From an uncultured Bacteroidales bacterium (GTDB lineage Bacteria; Bacteroidota; Bacteroidia; Bacteroidales; Paludibacteraceae), in the NCBI GenBank assembly GCA_902762355.1, contig CACWNR010000007.1, positions 1 through 64,000 on the forward strand: 64,000 nucleotides of DNA, read 5' to 3'. The position numbers were made by a program, and so were the translations under genes. The notes below the pieces were generated by a model. It searched no databases. It was not told the origin of the DNA and was given only the letters and a program-made list of their open reading frames with translations. Below are positions 18,369 through 30,000 of this stretch, piece by piece. Numbering within the stretch: position 1 is the stretch's first letter; each line of letters begins with the position of its first letter.

Positions 18369-19472
18369 ATTATCGCTAACCGTTATTTCATCATAGCAGG
18401 CGAAGCCTCGGGTGATCTGCATGCGGCTCAACTCATCGAGCAGATCAAGCGGCAAGATCCCGAAGCACAGATAAGCGGCCTCGGCGGCGACCGAATGAGT
18501 GCCGCCGGGTGCCGTCTATACCGGCATATACGGCATATGGCCTTCATGGGTTTTGTAGCCGTCATACGCCATTGGCGAGACGTACGAGATAACTTCCGTA
18601 TCACGCGTCAGGCTTTGTTGAACGAGCGCCCCGATGCCCTCATCCTCATCGATTACCCCTCTTTCAACCTGCAGATAGCTTCGTTCTGCAAACGTCATCT
18701 GCCCGACACCAAGATCTACTATTATATCCCGCCGAAAGTGTGGGCATGGAAGCGCAGAAGAATACATAAGATCGCCCGTTTATGCGACGAAGTACTCGGC
18801 ATCTTTCCCTTTGAACCCGCTTTCTATGCGAAATACGGCTATACATGCCGCTACGTCGGCAATCCCACGGCGGAAGAATTATCCAGGGTACCTAGGGTGC
18901 CTGGGAGTCCTGGGATCCTAGCCATCCTCCCCGGTTCACGTCCTTCGGAGATCAGTCATTGCTTGCCGAAAATGTTAGAAGCAGCGCGGCGTTTTCCGGA
19001 CTACAGCATTACCGTCTGTGCGGCACCGGGTATCAGCAATGATTTCTACACTCCTTATTTAAGCGCGCGCGACACGCTCACGCGCGATACTTACACCACC
19101 GTTCAATCGGCCGCAGCAGCAATCGTCAACTCCGGTACGGCTACCTTGGAGACCGCACTCTTAGGTTGCCCGCAGGTGGCGGTGTATCACTTGGCATGCG
19201 CATGGCTCTTAGGACTGCTTAGATGGGCGCAACCGCTCGTCTTCTCAATCCAATACTTCACCCTCGTCAATATCATCGAAGGCAAAGAGGTTATCAAAGA
19301 ATGCGTGGCCAATGAGTTTACGGTGGACAAAATAGCAGCCGAACTGCATCGGTTGTTGACGGACGAAGCATACAAAAAAGAGATGCTCGCATCGTACGAA
19401 CATCTCCATTCTCTTTTGGGTTCTTCTGCGGCTTCTGAGACCGCGGCCTCTATCATCACATCGAGACAATAA
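18369..19472 (+). CDS. lpxB: Lipid-A-disaccharide synthase with no conventional start codon
   Basis: About 367 residues, GT19. The reading frame contains the family N-terminus RYFIIAGEASGDLHAAQL at 18381 onward, then GLGGDRM, IYYYIPPKVWAWK and LPGSRPSEI. It condenses UDP-diacylglucosamine and lipid X. No ATG, GTG or TTG precedes the conserved start: an in-frame TAA at 18363 leaves only CCG-ATT-ATC-GCT-AAC before it. ATT 18369 or ATC 18372 would have to serve; the first ATG (18495) would delete AGEASGD. This spot is covered by the repeated word CGCTAACCG. A second repeat-like insert (RVPRVPGSPG) lies at 18883-18920 before the LPGSR motif. The 3' end overlaps the convergent gene by 17 bases. 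Confidence 0.85.
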   Translation: MIANRYFIIAGEASGDLHAAQLIEQIKRQDPEAQISGLGGDRMSAAGCRLYRHIRHMAFMGFVAVIRHWRDVRDNFRITRQALLNERPDALILIDYPSFNLQIASFCKRHLPDTKIYYYIPPKVWAWKRRRIHKIARLCDEVLGIFPFEPAFYAKYGYTCRYVGNPTAEELSRVPRVPGSPGILAILPGSRPSEISHCLPKMLEAARRFPDYSITVCAAPGISNDFYTPYLSARDTLTRDTYTTVQSAAAAIVNSGTATLETALLGCPQVAVYHLACAWLLGLLRWAQPLVFSIQYFTLVNIIEGKEVIKECVANEFTVDKIAAELHRLLTDEAYKKEMLASYEHLHSLLGSSAASETAASIITSRQ

Positions 19473-19734
19473 GGGCAGCCAGCACATATGGCATTGCCCC
19501 CGCTAATACACCTTTCGACAGGCGCCATGTGTCAGTCGTGTAAAAGACAAAGATAAGCGCCAAGTCCGGGAATACACTCACCAGCAATAGTTTACTCAGC
19601 ACCCCTCCGGCTTGAAACTGAAGCGTTTGCAGCGGATACCATAGGTTCATCACCTCGATATACGTCAAACCGAAGGCGGCCGGTAAGATCAGCCCGATCA
19701 GTATGCCTATCCAATAGCGGTCAAAGCGATCCAT
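19456..19734 (-). CDS. Small membrane protein, unknown function
   Basis: 92 residues with three hydrophobic segments (IGILIGLILPAAFGL, VLSKLLLVSVFPDLALIFVFY, LAGAMPYVLAALIV). I do not recognise a named family. It is the last gene of the pfkA-efflux-ftsH operon, overlaps the surE end by 14 bases, and runs 17 bases into the 3' end of lpxB on the other strand. Confidence 0.75.
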   Translation of the reverse strand: MDRFDRYWIGILIGLILPAAFGLTYIEVMNLWYPLQTLQFQAGGVLSKLLLVSVFPDLALIFVFYTTDTWRLSKGVLAGAMPYVLAALIVSM

Positions 19735-20464
19735 AGTCTGTCCAGTCGATAGTAAGCGGCGTGATGGCTAACAACTGATGCTCCACCGCCCATATATCCG
19801 TATCGGTTTCCGAGGGCTCGTCATTCACAAACTCTCCGCCTAGTTTCCATGCCTTGAGTATGCCTTCGGGCTTGTCCTCTGTCTCCACCAACTCATTCGC
19901 CCAATGTCCCACGCACTCTCTTGTCCAGCGGATGCCTTCTATCTCACCCACCGGCGCATTGATATTGAAGCACGTACGCGGTGCAATACCTTCTTCATAC
20001 AGGTGTTGTGTCACTTCTACCAGGAACGGCTGCAACCAGTGCAGATCGACGTCCATCTCATGGCTGTTGATGGACCATCCGACGGCCGGAATGCCTTTCT
20101 CTGCCGCCACGAGGCAGGCACCGATCGTACCGGAATACATAGTGTTGACCGAGGCATTGGAGCCGTGGTTGATACCGGAGACTACCAAATCAATCTGTTT
20201 GTCACGGAATAAGTACTCACGGGCGATCTTGATACAATCCGCCGGCGTACCGTTGGTGACATACACCTCTGCGCCGTTGAGGTCATGTTCCTCGACCCGA
20301 CGCAGGTACATCGGCGTGGCGGCACTGATAGCCGCACCAAAACCGCTGCGCGGACTATCCGGACATACCACCGTCACATGCCCCATCTTGGTCATCTCCT
20401 TGGCTAACAAACGGATACCCGCTGTGCCCCAGCCGTCATCGTTGACTACTACAATCTCCATCAT
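19721..20464 (-). CDS. surE: 5'/3'-nucleotidase SurE
   Basis: 247 residues, the usual length. Metal site NDDGW at the N-terminus (D9, D10), SPRSGFGAAIS, and SGINHGSNA in the middle. It dephosphorylates nucleoside monophosphates. The start (ATGATG) overlaps the M16 peptidase stop, so either Met may be used. Confidence 0.93.
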   Translation of the reverse strand: MMEIVVVNDDGWGTAGIRLLAKEMTKMGHVTVVCPDSPRSGFGAAISAATPMYLRRVEEHDLNGAEVYVTNGTPADCIKIAREYLFRDKQIDLVVSGINHGSNASVNTMYSGTIGACLVAAEKGIPAVGWSINSHEMDVDLHWLQPFLVEVTQHLYEEGIAPRTCFNINAPVGEIEGIRWTRECVGHWANELVETEDKPEGILKAWKLGGEFVNDEPSETDTDIWAVEHQLLAITPLTIDWTDYGSL

Positions 20465-23265
20465 TCCGGGAACATTACCACTTCAAACATATTACCCGCC
20501 GATACTAATTTCTTCAGGGTCTCCTGTACCGTTTCCGCCGTGATGGCTTCTACGGCTGCTTTGTAGTCGCGGATATTGTTCATACCGTACATGTAATACA
20601 TACAGATCGAGTTCCGCCAATAGGGGTTCTTATCCAGATCTTCCTGGAAATCCTTAAGCATCGACTCTTTCTCTTTCTGCAGATCGGTTGCCAACGGGCC
20701 ATTGGCAATGATCGTATCCACCTCTTCATGGATGATCTCCATCAGCCGTTCCTGTTTCTTGGGATCGGTATCGAACTGCATGATCAGTCCGGCACGAGGT
20801 ACCGGAAGAGCAACCATGTAGCCGTACGTACCTACGCCATACGAACCGCCTTCGCGCTCACGGATAGACTCCAGATAACGCGTACTCAAGATACGACCGA
20901 TTATCTCCATATTGAGGTCATTCGCCATCGTGTAAGGCATGTCGTACGAAGTGTATTGGATGCGGTTGGAAGCCGTAGTGGTCTCCATCTGACGGCTGAA
21001 ATAGTTCTTCTGCTGACCGAGCGTGACCGTCACATGATGGTCAATGACCTCCTCGTGTTGACACTTATTGGTCTTCAGACCTCCCAGCCATTGGCAGATC
21101 AGGTCTTTTACTTTGGCATCCTCCGGGTTGATGTTACCCACAAACACAAACGTAAAGTCTGCCGGGTTGGCAAAACGGGCTTTGTATATCTCGAGCGCCT
21201 TGTCCAGTTTCACTTTCTCCAGCAGCTCCATATTATATAGCGGAGCGCGCTCTGAATGGTTATTACTCATTAACTGTATCGAATCCGAGAAGGCCGTTCT
21301 GGGGCTCTTGTTACGGTTTGCCAGTTGGTTCTTGAGCAATCCCATCAAGGTCTCATACGCCTGCTCATCGCGACGCGGAGCGGTGAAATAGAGATAGGTC
21401 AACTGCAGCATCGTCTCCAGATCCTTCACGGACGACGAGCCATGCATGCGCTCATAACAATCGGAAATCTCCGGTTCTACAGAGACAGTCTTACCGGTGA
21501 GCGCTTTCTCCAACTGCGTACGGTTGAAACGACCTATACCCGAGTAGTCCACCACGTAGGTAGCCACTTCCGCCGAAGGCAGATCGGCGGTCTTCACCTG
21601 ACTGAGACCTCCCTTAGAGAAAGCCTGCATCAGGATCTCGTCCGCTTTGTACTCTGTCGGATGGAAAACGACCTTGATGCCATTGGACAGCATCCATTCA
21701 GTGGACTCTATCTCCTCGTTATAACGCATCGATTTAATCTTGCCTTTGCGCGGCGCTTTCTTCACCAACTCGGTATCGATCTGCTCCTCTTTCGGTGCCT
21801 CGATAGCCAAGTCGCTTTGTCCGGCAAGAGAGGCCAAGATCAGCTCCTCCGACGGAATATGAACGCCTTCTTTCTCCGGAGCAGAGATAGCCACGGTCGG
21901 ATTGGCATGCACCAACGCCTTCGCCAGGTTATTCACGGTCTCCAGACTAACCATCGGCAGTACGGCTTGTACAAAATCGTACTCCCATTGCATGCCGGGC
22001 ATGGACTCGCCGTTCTCGAAATGACGGATACACTCGCGGGCAAGGGCGATGTTACGACGCGTATTACGCTCGTTGTACATCTTCTCCCATGAGTTGAGTT
22101 TTTCGGTCTTCACGCGGTCTAACTCGCTCTGCGTGAAACCATACCGATGCAGTTTCTCCAATTGGAAGAGCAGGTCGTTGAATGCCTCCGTCTCACGTCC
22201 CTCTTTGGGAATGGAGATGGCATAGAAAGCATCCATCTTCTTCGCTGCCTGACCGTAATAACAACCGGCTCCGGTGAACGATGCCTTCGGGTCGAGTGCC
22301 AGTTCCGCAAAGCGGTTATCCAGCATGTCGCATGCCAGTCCGCGTACAATGGAGAGCATGTATTCCTGCGCCGTACCTTGCATCATCTCCGGCAGTTGGT
22401 CGAACTTATACTCGATGGTGATACGACTGCCCTCTGCTTCGGGATCGGTCACGATAGCCACGAGCGGCTTGTCGTTATGATTGACCGTATAGATAGGACG
22501 CTCGCCATAGTTGGCACGACGCGGCACCTCTGCCCACAGCGCTTTGATCTTCGCTTCGATCGTATCCACGTCGATATCGCCCACTACGATAATTGCCTGG
22601 TTGTCTGGGCCATACCATTTATGGTAATAGTCGCGCAGAGCCTCGTATGCGAAGTTATTGATGACGGCTGTGTCACCGATCACGTCGCGTTTGGCATACT
22701 GCGTACCCGGATACATTTTCGCGTTCATCTCTTTCCATATACGACGGCGTGCTGTGCGACCGGTACGCCATTCCTCTAGAATGACACCGCGCTCCGCATC
22801 GATCTCTTCATCCAAGAGCAACAGACCACAACTCCAGTCGTGCATCACCAGCAGTGCACTGTCGATGATACCCTCGCGGTAGGTCGGTACGTCACTCAGA
22901 CGATAGACTGTCTCGTCAATCGAGGTGTAGGCGTTGATATTTCCGCCGAAATTAACACCCACGGACTCGAAGTAATTGATGATACCCTTGCCTGGGAAAT
23001 GTTGGGTGCCGTTAAACGCCATGTGTTCCAGGAAGTGTGCCAGACCGTTCTGATGATCCTCTTCGAGGATGGCACCTACCGCCTGCGCGATGTGGAACTC
23101 ACAACGCTGCTTCGGTTGCTCGTTATGACGAATGTAATAGGTCAATCCGTTGTCTAACTTTCCGTAACGGACATCCGGATCTATCGGCAGTTTTTCCGGC
23201 GCTTCTTGCGCCCACACCATCATCGCTGCGCACAGCAGCACGATGTTAAGCATCAGTTTTCTCAT
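20461..23265 (-). CDS. M16-family zinc metalloprotease (PqqL-like)
   Basis: 934 residues, a two-lobe insulinase-family protease. Signal peptide ends MMVWAQ (residue 20), so it is exported. The inverted zinc motif is H77-F-L-E80-H81 with the distal glutamate in RGVILEEW. The second half repeats the fold without a zinc site, as usual. ATG 23265 is chosen over the upstream frame start because the signal peptide begins there; it overlaps the ftsH end by 20 bases. Confidence 0.92.
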   Translation of the reverse strand: MRKLMLNIVLLCAAMMVWAQEAPEKLPIDPDVRYGKLDNGLTYYIRHNEQPKQRCEFHIAQAVGAILEEDHQNGLAHFLEHMAFNGTQHFPGKGIINYFESVGVNFGGNINAYTSIDETVYRLSDVPTYREGIIDSALLVMHDWSCGLLLLDEEIDAERGVILEEWRTGRTARRRIWKEMNAKMYPGTQYAKRDVIGDTAVINNFAYEALRDYYHKWYGPDNQAIIVVGDIDVDTIEAKIKALWAEVPRRANYGERPIYTVNHNDKPLVAIVTDPEAEGSRITIEYKFDQLPEMMQGTAQEYMLSIVRGLACDMLDNRFAELALDPKASFTGAGCYYGQAAKKMDAFYAISIPKEGRETEAFNDLLFQLEKLHRYGFTQSELDRVKTEKLNSWEKMYNERNTRRNIALARECIRHFENGESMPGMQWEYDFVQAVLPMVSLETVNNLAKALVHANPTVAISAPEKEGVHIPSEELILASLAGQSDLAIEAPKEEQIDTELVKKAPRKGKIKSMRYNEEIESTEWMLSNGIKVVFHPTEYKADEILMQAFSKGGLSQVKTADLPSAEVATYVVDYSGIGRFNRTQLEKALTGKTVSVEPEISDCYERMHGSSSVKDLETMLQLTYLYFTAPRRDEQAYETLMGLLKNQLANRNKSPRTAFSDSIQLMSNNHSERAPLYNMELLEKVKLDKALEIYKARFANPADFTFVFVGNINPEDAKVKDLICQWLGGLKTNKCQHEEVIDHHVTVTLGQQKNYFSRQMETTTASNRIQYTSYDMPYTMANDLNMEIIGRILSTRYLESIREREGGSYGVGTYGYMVALPVPRAGLIMQFDTDPKKQERLMEIIHEEVDTIIANGPLATDLQKEKESMLKDFQEDLDKNPYWRNSICMYYMYGMNNIRDYKAAVEAITAETVQETLKKLVSAGNMFEVVMFPE

Positions 23266-25309
23266 TATTTTCTGTTTTTTGAGTTTCGTCTTTCTTTTTA
23301 CGCGGTGCACGTTTCTTCAGCTTGGCCGCTTTCTCTGCCTCTACGATGGCCGCATTGACCTCCAGCAGTTCATCGCCTCGACTCTTCCACGGACGCGGGC
23401 CTAAGATACGCTCTACATCTTCCGATGTGATTACCTCACGGTCGATAAGCAGTTGAGCAATCTGATGATGTCCTTCTGCGTTATCCGTCAATATCTGTTT
23501 GGCGCGTGCCATCTGATCGGCAATGATACGCTGGGTCTCTTGATCGATGGTCGCCGCCGTCTTATCCGAATAAGGTTTCACAAAACCGTAGTCGTACCGG
23601 CCGGTAGAGTCATAGAAACTGATATCTTTGAGTTTGTCACTCATGCCGTAGTACGCTACCATCGCATAGGCCTGTTTGGTGGCGCGCTCCAGGTCGTTGA
23701 GTGCACCGGTTGAGGTCTGCTCCAAAAAGAGCTGCTCTGCAGCACGACCGCCGAGTAACGAGCATAACTCATCGAGTATATGCTCCTCGTTGGTCAGCTG
23801 ACGCTCTTCGGGCAGGTACCACGCTGCACCCAAGGCCATACCACGCGGTACAATCGTCACTTTGACGAGCGGATTCGCCCAACGGAGCATCCAAGAGATG
23901 GTCGCGTGACCTGCCTCATGGAAAGCAATCGAGCGTTTCTCCTCTTCGGTCATGATCTTATTCTTGCGCTCAAGACCGCCTACTATACGATCGACAGCAT
24001 CCATGAAGTCCTGTTTGCCGATTTTCTTACGACCGCCACGAGCAGCTATCAGCGCCGCTTCATTACATACATTAGCGATGTCGGCGCCCGAGAAACCCGG
24101 AGTCTGTTTGCTTAGGAAATCAATATCTACCGTCTCATCCAGTTTCAACGGACGGAGATGTACTTGGAAGATTTCCTTACGCTCCTGCAAGTCAGGTAAC
24201 TCGACATGGATCTGTCGATCAAAACGTCCGGCACGCAGCAGGGCAGCATCGAGCACATCGGCGCGGTTAGTAGCTGCCAGAATGATGACACCGGAGTTCG
24301 TTCCGAAACCGTCCATCTCGGTCAGCAACTGGTTAAGCGTACTCTCGCGCTCATCATTACCACCGGTCATCACGCCTTTACCACGCGCGCGACCGATAGC
24401 GTCTATCTCGTCGATGAAGATGATAGCCGGTGCTTTCTCTTTGGCCTGACGGAACAGGTCACGAACACGGCTCGCACCCACGCCCACGAACATCTCCACG
24501 AAGTCCGAACCGCTCATCGAGAAGAACGGAACTCCGGCTTCACCGGCCACCGCCTTGGCTAACAAGGTCTTACCCGTACCCGGAGGGCCAACGAGCAATG
24601 CACCTTTGGGAATCTTAGCACCTATCTCGGTGTATTTCTTGGGGTTCTTGAGGAACTCCACGATCTCTTGTACTTCTTGCTTGGCACCGTACAGACCCGC
24701 CACGTCTTCAAACGTCACTTTGTCCTTTTTCTCGCTGTCAAACAACTGTGCATTGGCTTTGCCCACACCGAAGATACCGCCGATACCACCTGCACCGCCG
24801 ACGCCGCGACTCATGTATACAAAGAAGAGAATCAGCAGTGCGAAAGGCAGCACATTAACCAATATCAGATACCAATAGTCGTGCGACTTCGCATACTTCA
24901 CATCGATAGCCGCCTGACCATCCGCTTTGCGGGCTGCGTTCACACCGCTCATGTACTTATCAAACTCCTCCACGGAGGGCACTTGGGTACGCAGCGTACC
25001 CTTGGCTTTCTCGCCGTCACCCTGCGTTCCGAACACGAGCGTATAACTCTGCGGCTTCACCGTAGCTTTGGCTTGCAGGTCATCCGTCACTTCGATCTTC
25101 TCTATCGCACCGGCCTCGATATACGCCGTTAACTTCGTATAACTGAGCTCTTTGCTCACACCGTTGCCTTCTTTGTTACCGAAGAAATAGAAGCCGATCA
25201 GCGCAAAAGCGAGCGTATAGAAGAGAAGGCTGATCCATCTCCTCGGCCCGCTCGGTTGCTGACCTTGCGGTTGTTGCGGCATACGCCGTTTATTCTTGTT
25301 ATCTGCCAT
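23246..25309 (-). CDS. ftsH: ATP-dependent zinc metalloprotease FtsH
   Basis: 687 residues. N-terminal cytoplasmic Q/P-rich tail, two TM segments flanking a periplasmic domain, AAA+ module with GPPGTGKT (Walker A), [10 protein letters not shown] (Walker B) and the SRH arginines in [21 protein letters not shown], then the protease with HEAGH zinc site. It degrades membrane and regulatory proteins, including LpxC in other bacteria. It starts 3 bases after rsfS, an order (rsfS-ftsH) common in Bacteroidota. Confidence 0.97.
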   Translation of the reverse strand: MADNKNKRRMPQQPQGQQPSGPRRWISLLFYTLAFALIGFYFFGNKEGNGVSKELSYTKLTAYIEAGAIEKIEVTDDLQAKATVKPQSYTLVFGTQGDGEKAKGTLRTQVPSVEEFDKYMSGVNAARKADGQAAIDVKYAKSHDYWYLILVNVLPFALLILFFVYMSRGVGGAGGIGGIFGVGKANAQLFDSEKKDKVTFEDVAGLYGAKQEVQEIVEFLKNPKKYTEIGAKIPKGALLVGPPGTGKTLLAKAVAGEAGVPFFSMSGSDFVEMFVGVGASRVRDLFRQAKEKAPAIIFIDEIDAIGRARGKGVMTGGNDERESTLNQLLTEMDGFGTNSGVIILAATNRADVLDAALLRAGRFDRQIHVELPDLQERKEIFQVHLRPLKLDETVDIDFLSKQTPGFSGADIANVCNEAALIAARGGRKKIGKQDFMDAVDRIVGGLERKNKIMTEEEKRSIAFHEAGHATISWMLRWANPLVKVTIVPRGMALGAAWYLPEERQLTNEEHILDELCSLLGGRAAEQLFLEQTSTGALNDLERATKQAYAMVAYYGMSDKLKDISFYDSTGRYDYGFVKPYSDKTAATIDQETQRIIADQMARAKQILTDNAEGHHQIAQLLIDREVITSEDVERILGPRPWKSRGDELLEVNAAIVEAEKAAKLKKRAPRKKKDETQKTENNEKTDA

Positions 25310-25312
25310 AAA

Positions 25313-25678
25313 TCACAAAATTTCCGGCAGCTCTGTAACTTTGCCGTCTGCCCATAAATGCTCAATATCGTAGAACGCCCGTGGCTCGCGCTGCATAACA
25401 TGCACGAAAATCGTACCGTAGTCCATTGCAATCCATTCGGCATTCTCTTCGCCTGCTACACTCAGCGGGTGCACGTGGGTGGTCGTACGCACAAAATCAT
25501 TGATCTCGTCTGCGATAGCCGATACCTGCGTGTTACTCTGTCCCTCGCAGATGACCATCATTTCCACCGGTGCCTCTTTGATCTTCTTCAGGTCGATCGT
25601 TACAATACGTTGTCCTTTACGATTGCGGATACCTTCAATGATGGTATCCATCAGTTTTTTGGTTGTTATTTCTTTCAT
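25313..25678 (-). CDS. rsfS: Ribosomal silencing factor RsfS
   Basis: 121 residues, the standard length. The family core is seen in DLKKIKEAP, VMICEGQSNTQVSAIADEI and EWIAMDYGTIFVHVM. It binds uL14 and blocks subunit joining during starvation. Confidence 0.95.
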   Translation of the reverse strand: MKEITTKKLMDTIIEGIRNRKGQRIVTIDLKKIKEAPVEMMVICEGQSNTQVSAIADEINDFVRTTTHVHPLSVAGEENAEWIAMDYGTIFVHVMQREPRAFYDIEHLWADGKVTELPEIL

Positions 25679-25689
25679 TTCAAAATGGT

Positions 25690-27072
25690 TTATTTCGTTG
25701 CTCCGCCAAGGGCAATATACAGACCTATCAGTGCTTGCGCTCCATTGTAGAGGTTCTCTGCCTCGCTCAGTTGAGCGGAGAGCAATGACTCTTGTGCCTT
25801 GAGCACCTCGATATAACTTGCCTTACCGGCATTCATCAACTCATGCGTACCGGTATACGCATCATGAAGTACCTCCACTTGACGTTTGTACAGTCCGTCT
25901 TTGTCTTTGGCCAACTGACAGTCTGCCAGCGCTTCATTCACTTGATTTCCGGCCTCAATAACGGTCTGGATATAATCCATCAGTTTGTCCTCTTGATTGA
26001 GTTTGGCAATCTTCAATTGCGCGATCAATTTACCTTGCGCGAAGACAGGTTGCATCACCGAGGCGGCTATTTTCATCAGCAGTGCACCCGGATCGGCACC
26101 GTTCTCACCTACCCATCCGAGCAGACCGGTCAGGTTGAACGAGGGATAGAACTGTGCCCGAGCCGCAGCGGTGTTATAGAACGCCTCCGCCAGCGCCTGG
26201 TCTGCCACTTTGATGTCCGGACGGTTCTCCAGTAGCGTAGCCGGCACACCGGTACCGAAACGTTCCGGCAGTTTGTAATCGCCCCATTCGGAACGGGCGA
26301 TCTGTCGCGGGGTCATACGAAGCAGCTTACAGAGCTCGTTCTCCGCGGACAGAATACTACGACGCGTGTCGAAGATCTGGCTCTTCACGTCCATACACGA
26401 ACTCTCCATCTGGTTGACAGCGGTTGAGTACGCCTGTCCGTTCTCCCAAAGGGCGCGCTCGGTCTCCAAGGACTCATTCCACAGACTATCGGTCTCGATG
26501 AGGATATTGAGTTCTTTATCCAGCACGAGCAATTGGAAATAGTACTGTGCGACAGTTGCGATGAGGTTCGCTTGCGTGGCCTCACGTGCCGCTTGGGCTT
26601 GCTCGAGCACCGCTTTCGCTTTGCGTTTGTTCACCGTCACCGATCCCGATATGCCTATGTTCCAATCCAACTGCAGGGGAATATTATACGAATAACTCAT
26701 ACCCGAGCCGCTTCCTGCCGAACCGAACTTCGTCCAGCTCACACCGGCTTGCGGGTTCAGACTGAGCGAAGGCAGATACGCCAACTTGGCTGCTTTGAGA
26801 CTCGCCTGTGCTTGCATCACCGCCGACTTAGCCGCCAACATGTCCGTGTTACGGGCGAGAGCGGAGTCGATCAGGTTTTGCAACAGCGGATCGGTGAAGA
26901 ACTCACGCCAAGAGATCTCGGCTATAGACGCGTCTTTCAATGCCGCTTGAGCAATCGAATCACCACTACCGAACAAATCGCTCGGCGCATCGTTCTGCGA
27001 CTGATATTTCTTATAAACGCCACAGGAACACAAAACCAAACCTGCGAGTACTATAGTTATGATCTTTTTCAT
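25690..27072 (-). CDS. Outer-membrane efflux lipoprotein (TolC/OprM family)
   Basis: 460 residues with lipobox VLCSC and two OEP-type repeats (about 60-250 and 260-450). The coiled-coil helices are alanine- and glutamine-rich, and NRPDIKVADQALAEA is typical of NodT-type outer-membrane factors. It forms the exit duct for the RND pump encoded directly upstream, whose stop it overlaps (ATGA). Confidence 0.93.
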   Translation of the reverse strand: MKKIITIVLAGLVLCSCGVYKKYQSQNDAPSDLFGSGDSIAQAALKDASIAEISWREFFTDPLLQNLIDSALARNTDMLAAKSAVMQAQASLKAAKLAYLPSLSLNPQAGVSWTKFGSAGSGSGMSYSYNIPLQLDWNIGISGSVTVNKRKAKAVLEQAQAAREATQANLIATVAQYYFQLLVLDKELNILIETDSLWNESLETERALWENGQAYSTAVNQMESSCMDVKSQIFDTRRSILSAENELCKLLRMTPRQIARSEWGDYKLPERFGTGVPATLLENRPDIKVADQALAEAFYNTAAARAQFYPSFNLTGLLGWVGENGADPGALLMKIAASVMQPVFAQGKLIAQLKIAKLNQEDKLMDYIQTVIEAGNQVNEALADCQLAKDKDGLYKRQVEVLHDAYTGTHELMNAGKASYIEVLKAQESLLSAQLSEAENLYNGAQALIGLYIALGGATK

Positions 27073-30000
27073 TTTGCTTCCTCCTTTCCTTCTTCCACCG
27101 GACTGCCATTCACTTTTTCTTCAAGGGTCTGGAAGACGATGAAGAATGCCGGTACGACGAACACGAGTGCGAGCGTACCGATACTCATACCGCCTACCAC
27201 ACCGAGTGCCAAGGCACGGTTACCGTTGGCTCCCGCGCCGCCTGAGATGACGAGCGGAATCATACCTACGATCATCGTGATGACGGTCATCAAGATAGGA
27301 CGCAGACGTTCTTTACATGCCTCAAAGGCGGCCTCCGTGATACTCAGTCCCTGCTTACGACGCTCACTCGCGAACTCCGTAATAAGAATAGCCGTCTTCG
27401 CCAGCAAACCGATCAACATAATCACACCGGTCTGCAAGTAGATATTATTCTCCATACCCGGCAGACCCATTTTGTTACCTACCCACGAGAACAGGAACGA
27501 ACCCATGAGTCCGAACGGAACGGACAGCAGCACCGCGAACGGAGTGAGCCAACTATTATAGAGCGAACCTAAAATGAGGTAAATCAAGATCACACAGATC
27601 AGATAGATGAGTACCGTCATGTTACTCTTCGAACTGGACTCTACCTCACGCGACATCGAGCCGTATTCGTACGTGCAGTAGGTCGGCATCGTCTCTTTGA
27701 ACACCTCTGCGATAGCCTGATGAGCCTCAGCCTCCGAATAGCCGGTGGCAGAGGTTACCGAGCAGGAGATAGACTGGAAGAGGTTGAAGTGCTTGTTCGA
27801 TGCAGAACCGACAATCTCTTCCAAACGCACGAACTGCGAGATAGGAGCCATCTTGTTGTTGCTTACCTTGATGTACATATTGTCCAGCGAGGACGGATCC
27901 AGACGATATTCCGGCGCAGCGCCCAACCAGATCTGATAGACCTTACTGAACTGGTTGAAGTTACCTACATACGAACCGCCGCAGTATGCACCGAGGGTGT
28001 TGAGCACCGTCTTAGCCGTTGTACCGGCGCGCTCGCACTGGATCGGATCCACGTGCACTTTGTACTTCGGGAATCGCTCCGAATAGGTGGACATAGCGCT
28101 CGATATCTCCGGACGTTCCTGCAGTTTGGCAAGGAATGCATTCGTCTTGTTTCCGAAATCACTCATGTCGCCGTCGCTCTTATCCTGCACCTGCAGATCG
28201 ATACTGTTCGATGTACCGTATCCCGGGATCTGCGGCATCTGGAACGGCAGCACCTGCGCATTCTTGATACTCTGGCAGTCCAGATAGAAACGATAGATAA
28301 TGAGGTCAATATAATGGTTGAAACCCTTACGTTCATCCCAGTTTTTCAAACGGATGATGAGCGAAGCGTAACTCGATCCGTTGGACGATATCAAACCGTA
28401 TCCGCTACACAGACCGTAACTCTCCAACTCCGGAATGGCTTTCACCTTCTCTTCCACCTGCTTCATAATCTCCGTGTTCTCATGGAGCGTGGCTCCTTCC
28501 GGCATACGCACCTCACACATGATAACACCTTGGTCTTCTTGCGGTACCAATCCCGAAGGCATGATCTTCATGAACAGCACGAACAGCACTGCCGCACCTG
28601 CCAACAGAACGAACGATACCCACGGACGTTTGAGGAATTTCTGTACAGCGCCCTGGTACTTGCCCAGAATAGCATTGTAACTTGCCTCGTAAGCAATCTT
28701 CGTATAGTAGTCTATACCTTTGTGCGCACCTTCGCCTTCCTCATTCGGACGCATCAGAATCGCGCAGAGTGCCGGACAGAGCACGAGGGCGCAGACGCAG
28801 GAGAGACCTACTGAACCTGCGATCGTGATACCGAACTGCGTGAAGAACGTACCACTCGTTCCGCTCATGAACGTCACAGGGATGAACACCGCCATGAACA
28901 CGAGCGTACACGAGATAACGGCTACCGACACCTCGCTCATTGCCTCGCGCGTGGCTTGAATAGCTTTGTCTTTCGGACTACCCTTCATTTTACCTGTCTC
29001 CAGTTTAGCCATCACGGCCTCGACCACGACGATCGCATCATCGACGACGGTACCGATGGCAAGCACAAGGGCGAAGAGGGTCAAAATATTCAGCGAGAAA
29101 CCTGCTATCATCACGATAGCAAACGTACCGAGCAGGGACACGATGATCGAGATAGACGGGATCAAGGTTGCTTTCCAGTTCTGCAGGAAGAAATAAACGA
29201 CCAAGATCACGAGCAGAATAGCGATGACAAGCGTCTCCACCACGTTATGGATGGCGGCGAAGAGGAAGTCATTACTCGTCTCCAGCGTCACGAACTCGAG
29301 TCCTGCGGGCAGAGTCGGCTTGAGTTGCTCGTACAACTCATCGATCTGCTGATTGACCAGCGTAGCATTGGCTCCCGGAGATTGGTTCACCAGATAGAAT
29401 ACACCGGGTTGACCGTCCATGACCGAGGTCATCGTATAGGTCTTCGCTCCGATTTCTACCGTTGCCACATCGCGCAGATACAGCACATTACCGTTCTCCG
29501 ATGTACGGACAACGATATTCTCAAACTCCTCGATACTCTTCAGCGTTCCTTTGTACTCCATCGGGTACTGATAGGCGTTCTCGGACTGCTGACCGAGTGT
29601 ACCGGTAGAGGTGACGAAACTCTGCGATTGGATAGCATAAGACACATCATCGGGTTCGAGCCCGTACTGCGCCATCACGTCCGGCTTCAACCATACGCGC
29701 AGCGCGTAGGTGTTACCTAAGTTACTCACGTTACCCACACCCGTGATACGCAGCAGACGGGGCTTGACGTTGATATCAATGTAGTTTGAGATGAAGTCCG
29801 CGTCGTACTTGCCGTCTGTCGATTTGAGTCCGGCAATCTGCAAGATACTGTTCTGTCGCTTGGAGACCGTCACACCGGTCTGCAGCACATCACTCGGCAA
29901 GAGCGCTTGCGCCTGCGTCACACGGTTCTGCACATTGACCGTCGCCATATCGGGGTCGGTGCCCTGCTTGAAATACACCGTGATATTCACGTCACCCGTC

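Noticed and set aside
28956-29720. 254-codon plus-strand frame
   Set aside because: Antisense shadow of the RND permease; H/D/R-rich and without any domain.
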